The translations under genes and the position numbers were made by a program. DNA of 57,548 nucleotides from Flavobacteriales bacterium (GTDB lineage Bacteria; Bacteroidota; Bacteroidia; Flavobacteriales; UBA7312): the NCBI GenBank assembly GCA_016779935.1, contig JADHMQ010000012.1:1-57548 (forward strand), written 5' to 3'. Below, one piece after another: positions 44,518 through 53,963 of this stretch. Numbering within the stretch: position 1 is the stretch's first letter; every line of letters starts with the position of its first letter. A model generated the notes under the pieces. That model saw nothing but the letters and a program-made list of their open reading frames with translations, searched no databases and had not been told where the DNA came from.

Positions 44518-44946
44518 TTACTTGTGTTTTTGTTTGAGATAAAAATCTTCTTTTTCTCTCATTAATTCTTTTTCTTCGTCTGACTTGTCATTATAGCCGA
44601 TCAAGTGTAGTACACCGTGAATCATAACTCGTCTAAGTTCAGTATCAAAAGGAACTGCAAATTTACGAGCATTTTCTTTTACTCGATCAATACTTATGAA
44701 AATATCCCCCCCTATACCGTTTTCATCTGAATAGTCAAATGTGATAATGTCTGTTAATGTATCGTGATTTAAGAAGGTTTGGTTTTTTTCTAAAAGGTAA
44801 TCGTCGTCGCAGAAAATATAGTTGATTTCTCCCAATGTTTTTTTCTCACTAACAATTGTGTTTTTAATCCACGAATCCAAATGAGATATGGAGTTGGTTT
44901 CAAAATTACATTCTGAATGAAGGAAAATTTTACTGTCCGTTTTCAT
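44518..44946 (-). CDS. ybeY: endoribonuclease YbeY
   Basis: Needed for 16S rRNA 3' maturation and ribosome quality control. The start is taken at ATG 44946 (MKTDSKIF); longer in-frame starts lie inside the DUF4175 gene. This gives 142 residues. The metal motif reads HGVLHLIGYNDKSDEEK: the first two His are present, while the third ligand position has Asn-Asp instead of Asp-His, a variant I recall from other Bacteroidota. It overlaps the DUF4175 gene by 17 bases. Confidence 0.9.
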   Translation of the reverse strand: MKTDSKIFLHSECNFETNSISHLDSWIKNTIVSEKKTLGEINYIFCDDDYLLEKNQTFLNHDTLTDIITFDYSDENGIGGDIFISIDRVKENARKFAVPFDTELRRVMIHGVLHLIGYNDKSDEEKELMREKEDFYLKQKHK

Positions 44947-47900
44947 TGAAATATTCTTTGACTTTTTGTTTGTAAAAAGGCGTGAAAGAGGGCGGCATAG
45001 TTCTGAGCAACTCTTGCTGTTTTTCTTTCTCTTTTTGGTATTCCTCATACGGATTTACCAATCGTTTGGACAAATCATTCATCCATTCTGTTGACTCTCT
45101 TTTTTCTTCCTCATCTCTTTCTCTCTCAGCCTTTTCGGCTTCAAGTAAACGACTCATTATTGTTTCTTGTCGCCTGATGCTTTCCAAGGTTATATTATCG
45201 TTTATAATATCAACCTCATTTTCTTCCATTTGATTGATGAGTTGATCAAGGTTGTTTTTTCCGTTTTTGTCATTGCCTAATTCATCTCTTAGTTCGCTCA
45301 TCCGGTTTCGAATCATTTCTTGTTGGGCGGCGAGTTTTGCAAGCCCTTTATTTGATTTTCCGTTTTTGCCATCTTTGGATTGAAGCATTTGTTTCATCTG
45401 CTCTTTCACTTGCTTTTGCTTTTGCTTCATTTCTTTCATGCCCTCCCCTCCTGAAGAATTTGGTTTATTGCACATTTTACTGCTAGGCTTACTTTCCATA
45501 TTAGCCATTTCTTTTTGCATTTGCTCAAGCGTTTCAGAAAGTATAAGCGCTAGGTTGTTTGCTGAAGTCATGGCGAATTGTTGTCGTTCACTCGCTTTTG
45601 CTGAGCGTCTTTCGGCCATCTCTTCAAGTGCTTTTTCTGTACTTAAGTTAATGGTATTGATTTCTTTATTAACGATAGACTCAATTTGAGGTTGCCTTTT
45701 ACTAAGGGCAAAGAGGCTGTCTTCGATAATTTGTGCGTCTGTTTGAAGCTTTTTTTGCAGTTGTAAATAGTCTAAATAAAGAGGGCTGTTGATGTTAATT
45801 TGTGGGATAGTTTTAAGGATGTTTTCTTGATCAACGGAAAGGACAATCAGGTTTTCAAGAATTTGCCTTAAGGTTTGCATGTCTTCAGCTACTTGCTCTT
45901 GTTCAGCTGATTGCATGGCAGACTGTAAGGACTGACTCATTTCTTCCATTTTCTCAGCGGCACTTTTTTGACTTTTACCCGCTTGTTTTTTCATGTTTTT
46001 CTCTAGCTGATCTACACTTTTTTGCATGTCATTTTTTATCTCTTCTTCAGCAGGTTTTGTGTTTGGGATGTCTTGTTTATACTCCAGCTTATCATTCATT
46101 TCTTTAGCTTTTTCTAAATCTTTTTGGATATCCTCAAATTCTTTTTGGAGATTTTCTTGCTCTTGTTTCAAAGCCTCTTTATCGTCTTTTTTCTCTGAAA
46201 GTTCTTTTTGTTTTTCGGCTAGCTTCTTTAAGTTGTCAATGTTTTTTTCTAGCTTTTGTTCAACCTCCATTTGCTTAAAAAGTTCTAGTGTTCTATCTAA
46301 TTCTTTTTCGATGTCTTCATCACTTTTTTGCATGTCCTCAAGAGCTTTTTGGAGGTCTTCTTTTTTGATATCGTCCATCATGTCTTTAAGCTCGTCCATC
46401 ATCTTCTCCATCTCCTCATCCATCAGGCTTTCAAAAAGGCGTTGAATTTCTTCTTGTTTTTTAAGGAGCTCGTTTTTAGGGCTTTTATACTGTTTTTCTT
46501 GAAGGCTGTTTTTCTTTTGCTGTTTTTGAATCTTATCAATTTTATTTTTTAACTCATTTTGCTTTTCAAGTAGAGCATTAGTTTTTTGTTTGTCTTCCCA
46601 GCTTAGTTCTTTACTCTTTAGGAGTTGTTTTTGAAGCTCCTCAAGCTCTTTTTGTATTTCTTCTGCCAATTTTTTTGATTCACTGATGTCAGCCTTTAGT
46701 TCATTGTTTTTGCTGTCAGATTGTTGTTCCAACTCTTTAATACTTGCGGCTTGGAAAGTTGCGACACTAGATTTTGTTGATTTATTTCCGTTTATACCGT
46801 CATTATCCCACACTTCAAAATAATAGTTCATCCCTTGACCAAAAGCCAAACCCAAGTCAGCAAAGTTGTAATTAACAAAAAAACGCTCTTCATTATTTGA
46901 TGGGTTTACAACGATATCTACCTGTTGCCATTTGCTACTATCGCCTTCAATTAGTTGGTAATTAAATGTTAGTTTCAGAATGCCATAATCATCTTGAACT
47001 ACACCATCAAAATAGTGTAGCATTTCGTTGATACTATCTACAGTTGTTTCAACAGAAATATTTGGGTATTCATCTGCAAAAACGCTAATCTGGTATGATA
47101 TACTGTCCCCTTTTACGAAGTTGTTTTTTGTGAAAAGACTATAAGCTGTATTTTCTACAAATCGCTTTTGAAAACTAAAGGCGCTTTCTGAAGTTCGTTC
47201 ACACGCTTCACTTTCATTGAATTGCATAAAAACCTCATCTGAGTTTTCCGTGTAGAACAACCATTTAACCCGTGTTCCTTCTGGAATATTAAGGTTACCC
47301 GTATTCTCAAGGGTTTCGTTTGTCTTCTTGATGTAAGTTGGAAACACTAGTTCTGTAGTGAAGCGTACCACAAAGGGTTTTGGCACTACGGTTAGTGTCT
47401 TTGAGCTTGATGTAAACCCATTAGATGTAAACCTAAAATCTGAGCTGTTTTGGGGGTTTTTGAAGAGGTAGGAAAACTCTCCTTGTGCTTCTTTTTTCAT
47501 GTCAAACACATTATCTCCAACCATTATTTGGCTAGATTTGGGTATTTCAGAGCCTTCATAATGCATATAAAGTTGAAAATCGTCACCTTTTACCACTTGT
47601 AATGAAGTGTTGTCAATTATAAAATCAAAAGGAGCAACAGGCAGGTATTCGGTATTATAAGAGATGATTCTTGAAGAGCTTTCCAAAACCATATTTTTAT
47701 TTCCCGAAAGGAAAAGAATAATCAATACTGCAATTGGTGCTATGGCGTATTTCAGATATACCTTGTTGGCTCTTAAATCAATAGCCTTTGTAAAAGGTAT
47801 TGGCTTAAGCTGATTTATTTTTTGTTGTATGCTGGCTTCAATGAGGGCGTTATCATCTTCCGATAATTCTTGTAGCTGCAGAAGATTTACTAATTTATCT

Positions 47901-48214
47901 TCAACACTAGAGAAATGATTACCAATTATTTTAGCGGCTTCAAAGTAATCCAAAGATTGCCCAATCCTGTAAAGACCTATCAAAGGAATAACCACCCATT
48001 TCCATAAAACGAATAGATTAAAAACACTAAATGCCCAGAATAAAAACGTTCTAATTAGTGTGTTGAATTGACCGTAGTATTCGCCAACAGAAAACAGAAT
48101 GAAGAAACCTACAAAAACAGAAAAGAAGTAGATTACCCCTTTAAGGAGAAGGTTTTTATAATACTTACTAATAAACTCCTCAAGTTTTTCAAACAATTCG
48201 CTACGACCACTCAT
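44930..48214 (-). CDS. DUF4175 large coiled-coil membrane protein
   Basis: A 1094-residue protein. The N-terminus has three membrane helices (about 22-45, 53-75 and 150-168). Residues about 170-480 are beta-rich (Ig-like), and about 490-1060 are a very long Lys/Glu/Gln coiled coil with Met-rich stretches. The pattern is that of DUF4175 of Bacteroidota and alphaproteobacteria; function unknown. It leads a transcript with ybeY and mnmG. A promoter element sits four bases before its ATG. Confidence 0.82.
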   Translation of the reverse strand: MSGRSELFEKLEEFISKYYKNLLLKGVIYFFSVFVGFFILFSVGEYYGQFNTLIRTFLFWAFSVFNLFVLWKWVVIPLIGLYRIGQSLDYFEAAKIIGNHFSSVEDKLVNLLQLQELSEDDNALIEASIQQKINQLKPIPFTKAIDLRANKVYLKYAIAPIAVLIILFLSGNKNMVLESSSRIISYNTEYLPVAPFDFIIDNTSLQVVKGDDFQLYMHYEGSEIPKSSQIMVGDNVFDMKKEAQGEFSYLFKNPQNSSDFRFTSNGFTSSSKTLTVVPKPFVVRFTTELVFPTYIKKTNETLENTGNLNIPEGTRVKWLFYTENSDEVFMQFNESEACERTSESAFSFQKRFVENTAYSLFTKNNFVKGDSISYQISVFADEYPNISVETTVDSINEMLHYFDGVVQDDYGILKLTFNYQLIEGDSSKWQQVDIVVNPSNNEERFFVNYNFADLGLAFGQGMNYYFEVWDNDGINGNKSTKSSVATFQAASIKELEQQSDSKNNELKADISESKKLAEEIQKELEELQKQLLKSKELSWEDKQKTNALLEKQNELKNKIDKIQKQQKKNSLQEKQYKSPKNELLKKQEEIQRLFESLMDEEMEKMMDELKDMMDDIKKEDLQKALEDMQKSDEDIEKELDRTLELFKQMEVEQKLEKNIDNLKKLAEKQKELSEKKDDKEALKQEQENLQKEFEDIQKDLEKAKEMNDKLEYKQDIPNTKPAEEEIKNDMQKSVDQLEKNMKKQAGKSQKSAAEKMEEMSQSLQSAMQSAEQEQVAEDMQTLRQILENLIVLSVDQENILKTIPQININSPLYLDYLQLQKKLQTDAQIIEDSLFALSKRQPQIESIVNKEINTINLSTEKALEEMAERRSAKASERQQFAMTSANNLALILSETLEQMQKEMANMESKPSSKMCNKPNSSGGEGMKEMKQKQKQVKEQMKQMLQSKDGKNGKSNKGLAKLAAQQEMIRNRMSELRDELGNDKNGKNNLDQLINQMEENEVDIINDNITLESIRRQETIMSRLLEAEKAERERDEEEKRESTEWMNDLSKRLVNPYEEYQKEKEKQQELLRTMPPSFTPFYKQKVKEYFNENGQ

Positions 48215-48218
48215 ACCA

Positions 48219-48226
48219 CAAAGGTA
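48219..48226 (-). promoter_or_regulatory. -7 promoter element for DUF4175-ybeY-mnmG
   Basis: The minus strand reads TACCTTTG, a full TAnnTTTG match, only four bases before the ATG at 48214, so the mRNA would be leaderless or nearly so. Confidence 0.5.
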
Positions 48227-48270
48227 AGATATTTAGCACCATCACAAAACAGTCAATATAGAAGAAAACG

Positions 48271-48278
48271 TATCTTTG
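48271..48278 (+). promoter_or_regulatory. -7 promoter element for gltX
   Basis: TATCTTTG, a full TAnnTTTG match, ends 13 bases before the first gltX ATG at 48292. Confidence 0.55.
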
Positions 48279-48291
48279 TTGGCTTAATTAA

Positions 48292-49815
48292 ATGACATTG
48301 ATGGATAAAGTAAGAGTAAGATTTGCCCCAAGTCCGACAGGACCATTGCATATGGGAGGTGTGAGAACAGCCTTATACAACTATCTTTTTGCAAAAAAAC
48401 ACAATGGAGACTTTTTGTTGAGACTAGAAGATACGGATCAAACACGCTTAGTTCCTGGAGCGGAACAATACATTTTAGACGCTCTGTCGTGGTGTAAGAT
48501 AAATATTGACGAAGGCTTGGGTCATGGTGGCGATTTAGGGCCATACAGGCAGTCGGACCGCAAGCCAATGTACAGGCAGTATGCTGATATATTACTAGAA
48601 AAAGGGCACGCCTATTATGCTTTTGATACTGCGGAAGATCTTGACGAAATGCGCCAGCGCATGAAAAATGCTGGAGTGCCATCACCACAATATAATTCTG
48701 TAGTGAGGGATAGCATGCAGAATTCGATATCTCTTTCTGAAGACGAGGTTAAAGAAAGACTAGACAGGGGAGATTCTTATGTTATTCGTGTTAAAATGCC
48801 TAGAAATGAAGAGGTAAAAATAAACGACACTATACGCGGTTGGGTGGTTGTCAATACAAACAATCTCGATGACAAAGTCCTTTTTAAATCAGACGGTATG
48901 CCTACTTACCATTTAGCGAATGTTGTGGATGACCATTTGATGAAAATAACTCATGTTATTAGAGGGGAGGAGTGGTTGCCATCAGCGCCTTTGCATGTTC
49001 TGTTGTATCGCTTTTTTGATTGGGAATGCCCAGCATTTGCTCACTTGCCTTTGATATTAAAGCCTGATGGTAACGGAAAACTCAGCAAAAGAGACGGTGA
49101 TAGATTAGGCTTTCCTGTTTTTCCAACTGAATGGACCAATCCTGAAACAGACGAAGTTTCATCAGGCTATAGAGAAGAGGGTTATTTCCCAGAAGCCTTT
49201 ACAAATATGTTAGCTTTTTTAGGCTGGAACCCTGGAACTGCTCAAGAAATATTTTCAATGGATGAACTTGTTGAATCCTTTTCGTTGCAAAGGGTTGGAA
49301 AAGCTGGCGCAAAATTTGATTTTGACAAAACCAAGTGGTTTAATCAGCAGTATTTAAGAAGCAAAAGCGGTGATGAACTGGCCCAATTGATGCACTCTAA
49401 AATAACAGATTCAAAATCAGTTGACAGCGGTCTTTTGGCTAATGTTTGTGAGTTGATGAAAGAGCGAGCTACTTTTGTTGAAGACATTTGGGAAAGCAGC
49501 CAATTCTTTTTTGAACCCCCTTCTAAATATGACGAAAAAACCCATCGAAAAAAATGGAAAGAACATACGCCTGACATACTCAAAAAGGTAATGGATTTAT
49601 TCAGCGGAATGTCGGATTTTTCTTCTGAGAATATTGAAAAAGAGTTTAAATCCTTGCTAGAAGTAAATGAGTGGGCTTTAGGAATGGTGTTGCCAACCTT
49701 TAGGCTAGCCGTAACGGGAAAAGGCATGGGCCCGTCAATGTTTGAGATTTCAGCTTTGCTGGGCAAAGACGAAGTTGTTAAAAGGATTGAAACGGCTATT
49801 CAAAAGCTATCGTAG
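48292..49815 (+). CDS. gltX: glutamyl-tRNA synthetase
   Basis: Charges tRNA-Glu (and possibly tRNA-Gln, see gatA). The 507 residues carry the class I HIGH motif as PLHMGG (18-23) in FAPSPTGPLHMGG, and the KMSKS loop as KLSKRDGDR (about 263-271). A second ATG three codons later (48301) is equally possible; the promoter element does not decide. folB follows 2 bases after the stop. Confidence 0.95.
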   Translation: MTLMDKVRVRFAPSPTGPLHMGGVRTALYNYLFAKKHNGDFLLRLEDTDQTRLVPGAEQYILDALSWCKINIDEGLGHGGDLGPYRQSDRKPMYRQYADILLEKGHAYYAFDTAEDLDEMRQRMKNAGVPSPQYNSVVRDSMQNSISLSEDEVKERLDRGDSYVIRVKMPRNEEVKINDTIRGWVVVNTNNLDDKVLFKSDGMPTYHLANVVDDHLMKITHVIRGEEWLPSAPLHVLLYRFFDWECPAFAHLPLILKPDGNGKLSKRDGDRLGFPVFPTEWTNPETDEVSSGYREEGYFPEAFTNMLAFLGWNPGTAQEIFSMDELVESFSLQRVGKAGAKFDFDKTKWFNQQYLRSKSGDELAQLMHSKITDSKSVDSGLLANVCELMKERATFVEDIWESSQFFFEPPSKYDEKTHRKKWKEHTPDILKKVMDLFSGMSDFSSENIEKEFKSLLEVNEWALGMVLPTFRLAVTGKGMGPSMFEISALLGKDEVVKRIETAIQKLS

Positions 49816-49817
49816 AT

Positions 49818-50177
49818 ATGGGTGTAATTTCAGTAAAAGGCATAAAGGCATACGCCTATCACGGCTGCCTAGATGAAGAGCGTAAAATAGGGTCTGACTA
49901 CGAGGTTAATGTAACCGTTGAAACAGATTTACAAACATCTTCAATTTCTGATAAACTTGCTGATACTGTTGATTATGTCTCTATCAATAGCATTGTTAAG
50001 ACTGAAATGTCTATCCCAAGCAATTTACTGGAACATGTCGTAAAAAGAATCATCGATGCAATAGTTTTAAATCATACAATGATTGAAACAGTTGAGGTTT
50101 CAGTTTCTAAGATAAACCCACCTATAAATGGCGACGTTGAAAGCGTTTTAGTTAAAGAGAAATTCTTTAATGTGTAA
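49818..50177 (+). CDS. folB: dihydroneopterin aldolase
   Basis: Converts dihydroneopterin to 6-hydroxymethyl-dihydropterin and glycolaldehyde in folate synthesis. The 119 residues show the typical opening KGIKAYAYHGCLDEERKIG with the acid pair after HG, the DTVDYVSINSIV segment and the C-terminal INGDVESVLVK. It starts 2 bases after gltX, so both are co-transcribed. Confidence 0.9.
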   Translation: MGVISVKGIKAYAYHGCLDEERKIGSDYEVNVTVETDLQTSSISDKLADTVDYVSINSIVKTEMSIPSNLLEHVVKRIIDAIVLNHTMIETVEVSVSKINPPINGDVESVLVKEKFFNV

Positions 50178-50193
50178 ATTATAAAAAAAAGAT

Positions 50194-50201
50194 TAAGTTT
50201 G
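50194..50201 (+). promoter_or_regulatory. -7 promoter element for tRNA-Cys
   Basis: TAAGTTTG, a full TAnnTTTG match, ends 12 bases before the tRNA 5' end. Confidence 0.5.
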
Positions 50202-50213
50202 TTTCCCAATTTT

Positions 50214-50284
50214 GGTTTCGTGGCCGAGTGGCTAGGCAGTGGTCTGCAACACCATCTACAGCGGTTCGAATCCGCTCGAAACCT
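50214..50284 (+). tRNA. tRNA-Cys (anticodon GCA)
   Basis: Acceptor GGTTTCG/CGAAACC, D stem GCC/GGC, anticodon stem GTGGT/ACCAT around CTGCAAC (anticodon GCA), T stem AGCGG/CCGCT around TTCGAAT, discriminator T73 as required for Cys. CCA is not encoded. Confidence 0.96.
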
Positions 50285-50289
50285 CTTTT

Positions 50290-50319
50290 AAAACCGTAAG
50301 ATTTTTACGGTTTTTTTTT
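50290..50319 (+). terminator. Rho-independent terminator after tRNA-Cys
   Basis: Stem AAAACCGTAA / TTACGGTTTT with loop GATTT, followed by T to position 50319. Confidence 0.92.
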
Positions 50320-50349
50320 GCTTATTTGTTAACTAAATAGGAATTATAT

Positions 50350-50375
50350 AGTTAAGTTTGTAGAACTACTTAACT
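50350..50375 (+). promoter_or_regulatory. promoter with overlapping inverted repeat before the SprB-like gene
   Basis: The -7 element TAAGTTTG (50353-50360) is overlapped by an 8-bp perfect inverted repeat, AGTTAAGT (50350-50357) and ACTTAACT (50368-50375), 10-base spacer. Its place across the probable transcription start fits a repressor operator. Confidence 0.45.
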
Positions 50376-50390
50376 TAACACAACGCCTAA

Positions 50391-53300
50391 ATGAACAAGT
50401 TTTTTATGTTTTTTATCTGCGTGCTTTTTGGGCACACCTCAGTGTTTTCTCAAGGAGCAAGCTTTTACGGCGACGAATTAGTTTCAAGAGTTTATTTTGG
50501 CACACCGCCTTATGGCGCAGATGATATTATGAGTCCCCCCGTAGGCAATTACAGTAGTCCTTGTGCGGTATATAGTAATTACATGATTGTAAACTCCACT
50601 ATTGGCGATGGTAATACCGCAGGGTTCGTATATACCATGAGTGTGTCAAAAGATTCTACCTATCAATTTGAAATTGAAGGAGGAACATGTAATTCGGATG
50701 AAATTATAGGCACTAGGGCCGCTAGAGTTTACATTGATTTTAATGGAAATAGTGATTTTTCAGATGCTGGCGAACTTGTATTTACTTCTGCCCAATCCAG
50801 TTCAATGTACCCTGTTTTTAGCGGTTCGGTTACTATCCCTAGCGATGCTGTCGAAGGTGAAATAGCGATGAGAGTAGTATATGCTAGGGTTGGTGGTGTT
50901 GACGGAGCCGGTTCACTTTGGGATTTTGATTTTATAGACTGGTCAACCTGGGGTTACTTTCATGGTGAAACAGAAGATTATTCACTAGTTATAGCCGCTT
51001 ATATAGATACAGTTGAAGCAATAAACACTTCGTGTAGTAACACTAATGATGGTCAAATTATAATTACTCCTGCATCTTTAGCCAGTCCAGATATTGAGTA
51101 TTCTATTAATGGCTTAGCAGGACCATGGCTAACGGATGTTTTATATCAGAACTTAGCGCCAGGAAATTATTCAGTATTCGCTAGAGACCCCATTTTAGCA
51201 CCTAATTATGCTTACGAACAATTCGATGTTACTATTAGCCCTGCTTCAGCAGTTACAATTGACGCTCAAATAACATCCGATTACAATGGTGAAGTAATAA
51301 GTTGTTCAGGTGTTTCTGATGGCGAAGTAAGCGTGGTCGCAACAGGAGGAGAAGGCGTATCGTATTCCTATGAATATTTCAGTGATATAGAACCCCTGTC
51401 AGTTCCTTCAGCCAATATTGTTACAGGCTTAAATGCTGATAATTATTCATTTTATGCAATTGATGATTTAGGCTGTTTTTCAGATACAGTTCAATTAACC
51501 CTCACGGATCCTGCACCCATCAGTATTGATAATGTTGAAACTACCAGTGAGGTCAGTTGTACTGACGAATGCGATGCTGTTTTAACGATTATAACTTCAG
51601 GCGGAACAGCGCCATTTAATTATGAAGTGGACGGAGTAGACTATGGGAATACAAATGTTGTGGATAATATTTGTTCCGGGTCACCCTCGGTAACTGTTTC
51701 AGACGCAAATGATTGTAGTTTGTCTCTTAACACATTTTTAGCTAACCCAACACCTGTTAACTTATCTCTAACTTCTTTGTTGAATTATTCTGGTTTTGAC
51801 GTCAGTTGTGCAGACTCAACAAATGGGGCGGTTAGTTTTATAGCATCAGGAGGTACACCTTCTTATGAATTCAGTATTGACGGTGGATTAACATTCCCAT
51901 ATTCTGCTACAGAAGGGGATAGCGTCTATGGATTGCCAGCAGGCAATTACACTCTTATTGCTCGTGATACTAATTTATGTTTATCTACTGCAGAGGGAAT
52001 TAACCTTCAATCCCCACAACCCTTATCCCAAGACCCGGTATTAGTAAGTTCACCGATAAGCTGTAATGGGGCTGCGGATGGAGAGATTACTATTCAAGTT
52101 GTGGGTGGCGCTGGAGGGTATGCTTATTCTATCGACAATGGCACAACATATCAAGCCTCCCCGGTTTTTGCAAATTTATCAGCTTCAACACTTAATATTT
52201 CCATTGAAGATATTAATGGTTGTTCATTCCAAGAGAATTACGATTTAAACGAACCTACAGTATTATCCTTAACTGCGATTTCTGTTGTTTCCGATTATAA
52301 TGGATCCCAATTAAGCTGCCCATCATCATCTGATGCTACTATTGAAATTGAAGCAAATGGTGGAACAGGCGCCTATAGTTATTCGTTACCGCCCAATCCG
52401 ATATTAATTAATCTTCCTGCTAACAATCAGGTTACGGGATTTTCCGCAGGAACTCAATCTTTCTCTTTGTATGACGTCAATGGTTGCGTTTCGAACAGCT
52501 TAAATTTTGATGTAATACCACCTAATGAGGTGCTTATTACAAACATTACTATTGATTCCGTTAGTTGTTTTGGACTAGCAGATGGTGAAGTAACTATTGA
52601 AGGAACAGGCGGAACAGGCAATTACTCCTATTTTGTTGATGCTGTTTACCAATCTACTAATCAAGCACCATATACTATTTCTGGACTTGCTGAAAACAAT
52701 TATGGAGTGCTCATTACAGATGCCAATGGTTGTATTTCTAGTGTTACAAATGTATTTGTTCCTCAGCCCGCTACTATAGTGTCGAACCTAAGCATTTCAA
52801 ACCTTGGATGTTCTGGTGACGTAAATGGTTCAGCATCTGCCAATCCATCTGGTGGAAGCCCAAACTTCACCTATTTATGGTCAAACGGCTCTACGCAAAG
52901 TTCTGCTACTCAATTGCTTGCGGGTAATTATTCGGTAACAATCACTGATGCCAATGGATGTCAGCTTAATGAAAGTTTTGAGGTTACTCAACCGACAATT
53001 ACCCTTAATGTTACCCCAATTAATTGTAATATCCCTAACTCAGGAGAAATACAAGCTGTTTTAAATAATTCAAATCCAAGTTCAAATTTTTCTGTATTGT
53101 GGAATGATGCTAATGCACAAACAACTTTAACGGCTGTATCTTTAGCTCCTGGCGATTATACAGTAACGATGACTGATCAGTTTGGTTGTGTATTAAGTGC
53201 TTCTGAAAGCCTTGAACAGCCCGACTCTATCTTTGCTTTTGTAGAGCACACTCACATTTGTGAAGAAAATCCGGTTGCATCGGCATTGGTATTAACTTCT

Positions 53301-53954
53301 GGCGGACAAGTGCCTTATTCTTATCTTTGGACGAACAATGAAACTACAGAGTTAGTTCAAATTACAGACCCGGGCTCTTATTCTGTTGTGGTTACTGACT
53401 TTGGCGGATGTGAAAGAGAAGTATCATTTACTATTGACCCCATCATTCCACTACAGATTGATTATCTTATTCAAGAACCATCTTGTGCTGATAATAATGA
53501 CGCTAGTGCTGAGGCTGTAGTTTCTGGCGGATATCCTCCATATACTTTTATGTGGGATAATTTCACAGAAAACCCAATAAACGACAATATTCAATCAGGT
53601 GCTTATTCGCTTGTGGTTACAGATGCCAATGGTTGTATTTCAGAGACAGATGCACTTGTGCCAGAAGGGGTGGGCACATGTATTAATGCGTATTCTGCAT
53701 TTTCGCCTAATGGAGATCAAAATAATGATTATTGGCATATTGATAATATTGAATTATACCCTGATGGATTAGTCGAAGTATTCAACCGATGGGGCGATAG
53801 GGTTTACTCTACAAAAGCTTACATAAATGCTTGGGACGGTGCTTGGCAAGGAATGTATAATAACGAGCCATTGCCTTCAGCGACCTATTATTATGTGATA
53901 ACCCTAAACAATGGCGAAGAGCCAACGGTAGGAACTGTAACTATTGTTCGATAA
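50391..53954 (+). CDS. SprB-repeat T9SS cargo with type B sorting domain (adhesin-like)
   Basis: A 1187-residue surface or secreted protein. Signal peptide to about residue 20; GEVED-type domain (about 95-200: VYIDFNGNSDFSDAGE, ETEDYSL); then about eleven SprB-like repeats of 70-90 residues, each with C.(G)..DG....GG...Y.Y and ending in a D-x-N/G-G-C strand; then the about 90-residue gliding-motility C-terminal (CHU_C, type B) domain opening AFSPNGDQNNDYW and ending TVTIVR. Type B cargoes are usually exported with a dedicated PorP/SprF protein, which is the next gene (9 bases). Function in adhesion or gliding is inferred. Confidence 0.88.
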   Translation: MNKFFMFFICVLFGHTSVFSQGASFYGDELVSRVYFGTPPYGADDIMSPPVGNYSSPCAVYSNYMIVNSTIGDGNTAGFVYTMSVSKDSTYQFEIEGGTCNSDEIIGTRAARVYIDFNGNSDFSDAGELVFTSAQSSSMYPVFSGSVTIPSDAVEGEIAMRVVYARVGGVDGAGSLWDFDFIDWSTWGYFHGETEDYSLVIAAYIDTVEAINTSCSNTNDGQIIITPASLASPDIEYSINGLAGPWLTDVLYQNLAPGNYSVFARDPILAPNYAYEQFDVTISPASAVTIDAQITSDYNGEVISCSGVSDGEVSVVATGGEGVSYSYEYFSDIEPLSVPSANIVTGLNADNYSFYAIDDLGCFSDTVQLTLTDPAPISIDNVETTSEVSCTDECDAVLTIITSGGTAPFNYEVDGVDYGNTNVVDNICSGSPSVTVSDANDCSLSLNTFLANPTPVNLSLTSLLNYSGFDVSCADSTNGAVSFIASGGTPSYEFSIDGGLTFPYSATEGDSVYGLPAGNYTLIARDTNLCLSTAEGINLQSPQPLSQDPVLVSSPISCNGAADGEITIQVVGGAGGYAYSIDNGTTYQASPVFANLSASTLNISIEDINGCSFQENYDLNEPTVLSLTAISVVSDYNGSQLSCPSSSDATIEIEANGGTGAYSYSLPPNPILINLPANNQVTGFSAGTQSFSLYDVNGCVSNSLNFDVIPPNEVLITNITIDSVSCFGLADGEVTIEGTGGTGNYSYFVDAVYQSTNQAPYTISGLAENNYGVLITDANGCISSVTNVFVPQPATIVSNLSISNLGCSGDVNGSASANPSGGSPNFTYLWSNGSTQSSATQLLAGNYSVTITDANGCQLNESFEVTQPTITLNVTPINCNIPNSGEIQAVLNNSNPSSNFSVLWNDANAQTTLTAVSLAPGDYTVTMTDQFGCVLSASESLEQPDSIFAFVEHTHICEENPVASALVLTSGGQVPYSYLWTNNETTELVQITDPGSYSVVVTDFGGCEREVSFTIDPIIPLQIDYLIQEPSCADNNDASAEAVVSGGYPPYTFMWDNFTENPINDNIQSGAYSLVVTDANGCISETDALVPEGVGTCINAYSAFSPNGDQNNDYWHIDNIELYPDGLVEVFNRWGDRVYSTKAYINAWDGAWQGMYNNEPLPSATYYYVITLNNGEEPTVGTVTIVR

Positions 53955-53963
53955 AAAAGATAT

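Noticed and set aside
46026-46445. 139-codon plus-strand frame opposite the DUF4175 coiled coil
   Set aside because: Ser/Phe-rich translation is the mirror of Lys/Glu codons; no gene.
50391-53954. repeated segments as a CRISPR or tandem satellite
   Set aside because: The repeats are imperfect, in frame, 210-270 bases long and encode SprB-like domains. No short regular repeat-spacer array is present in the window.
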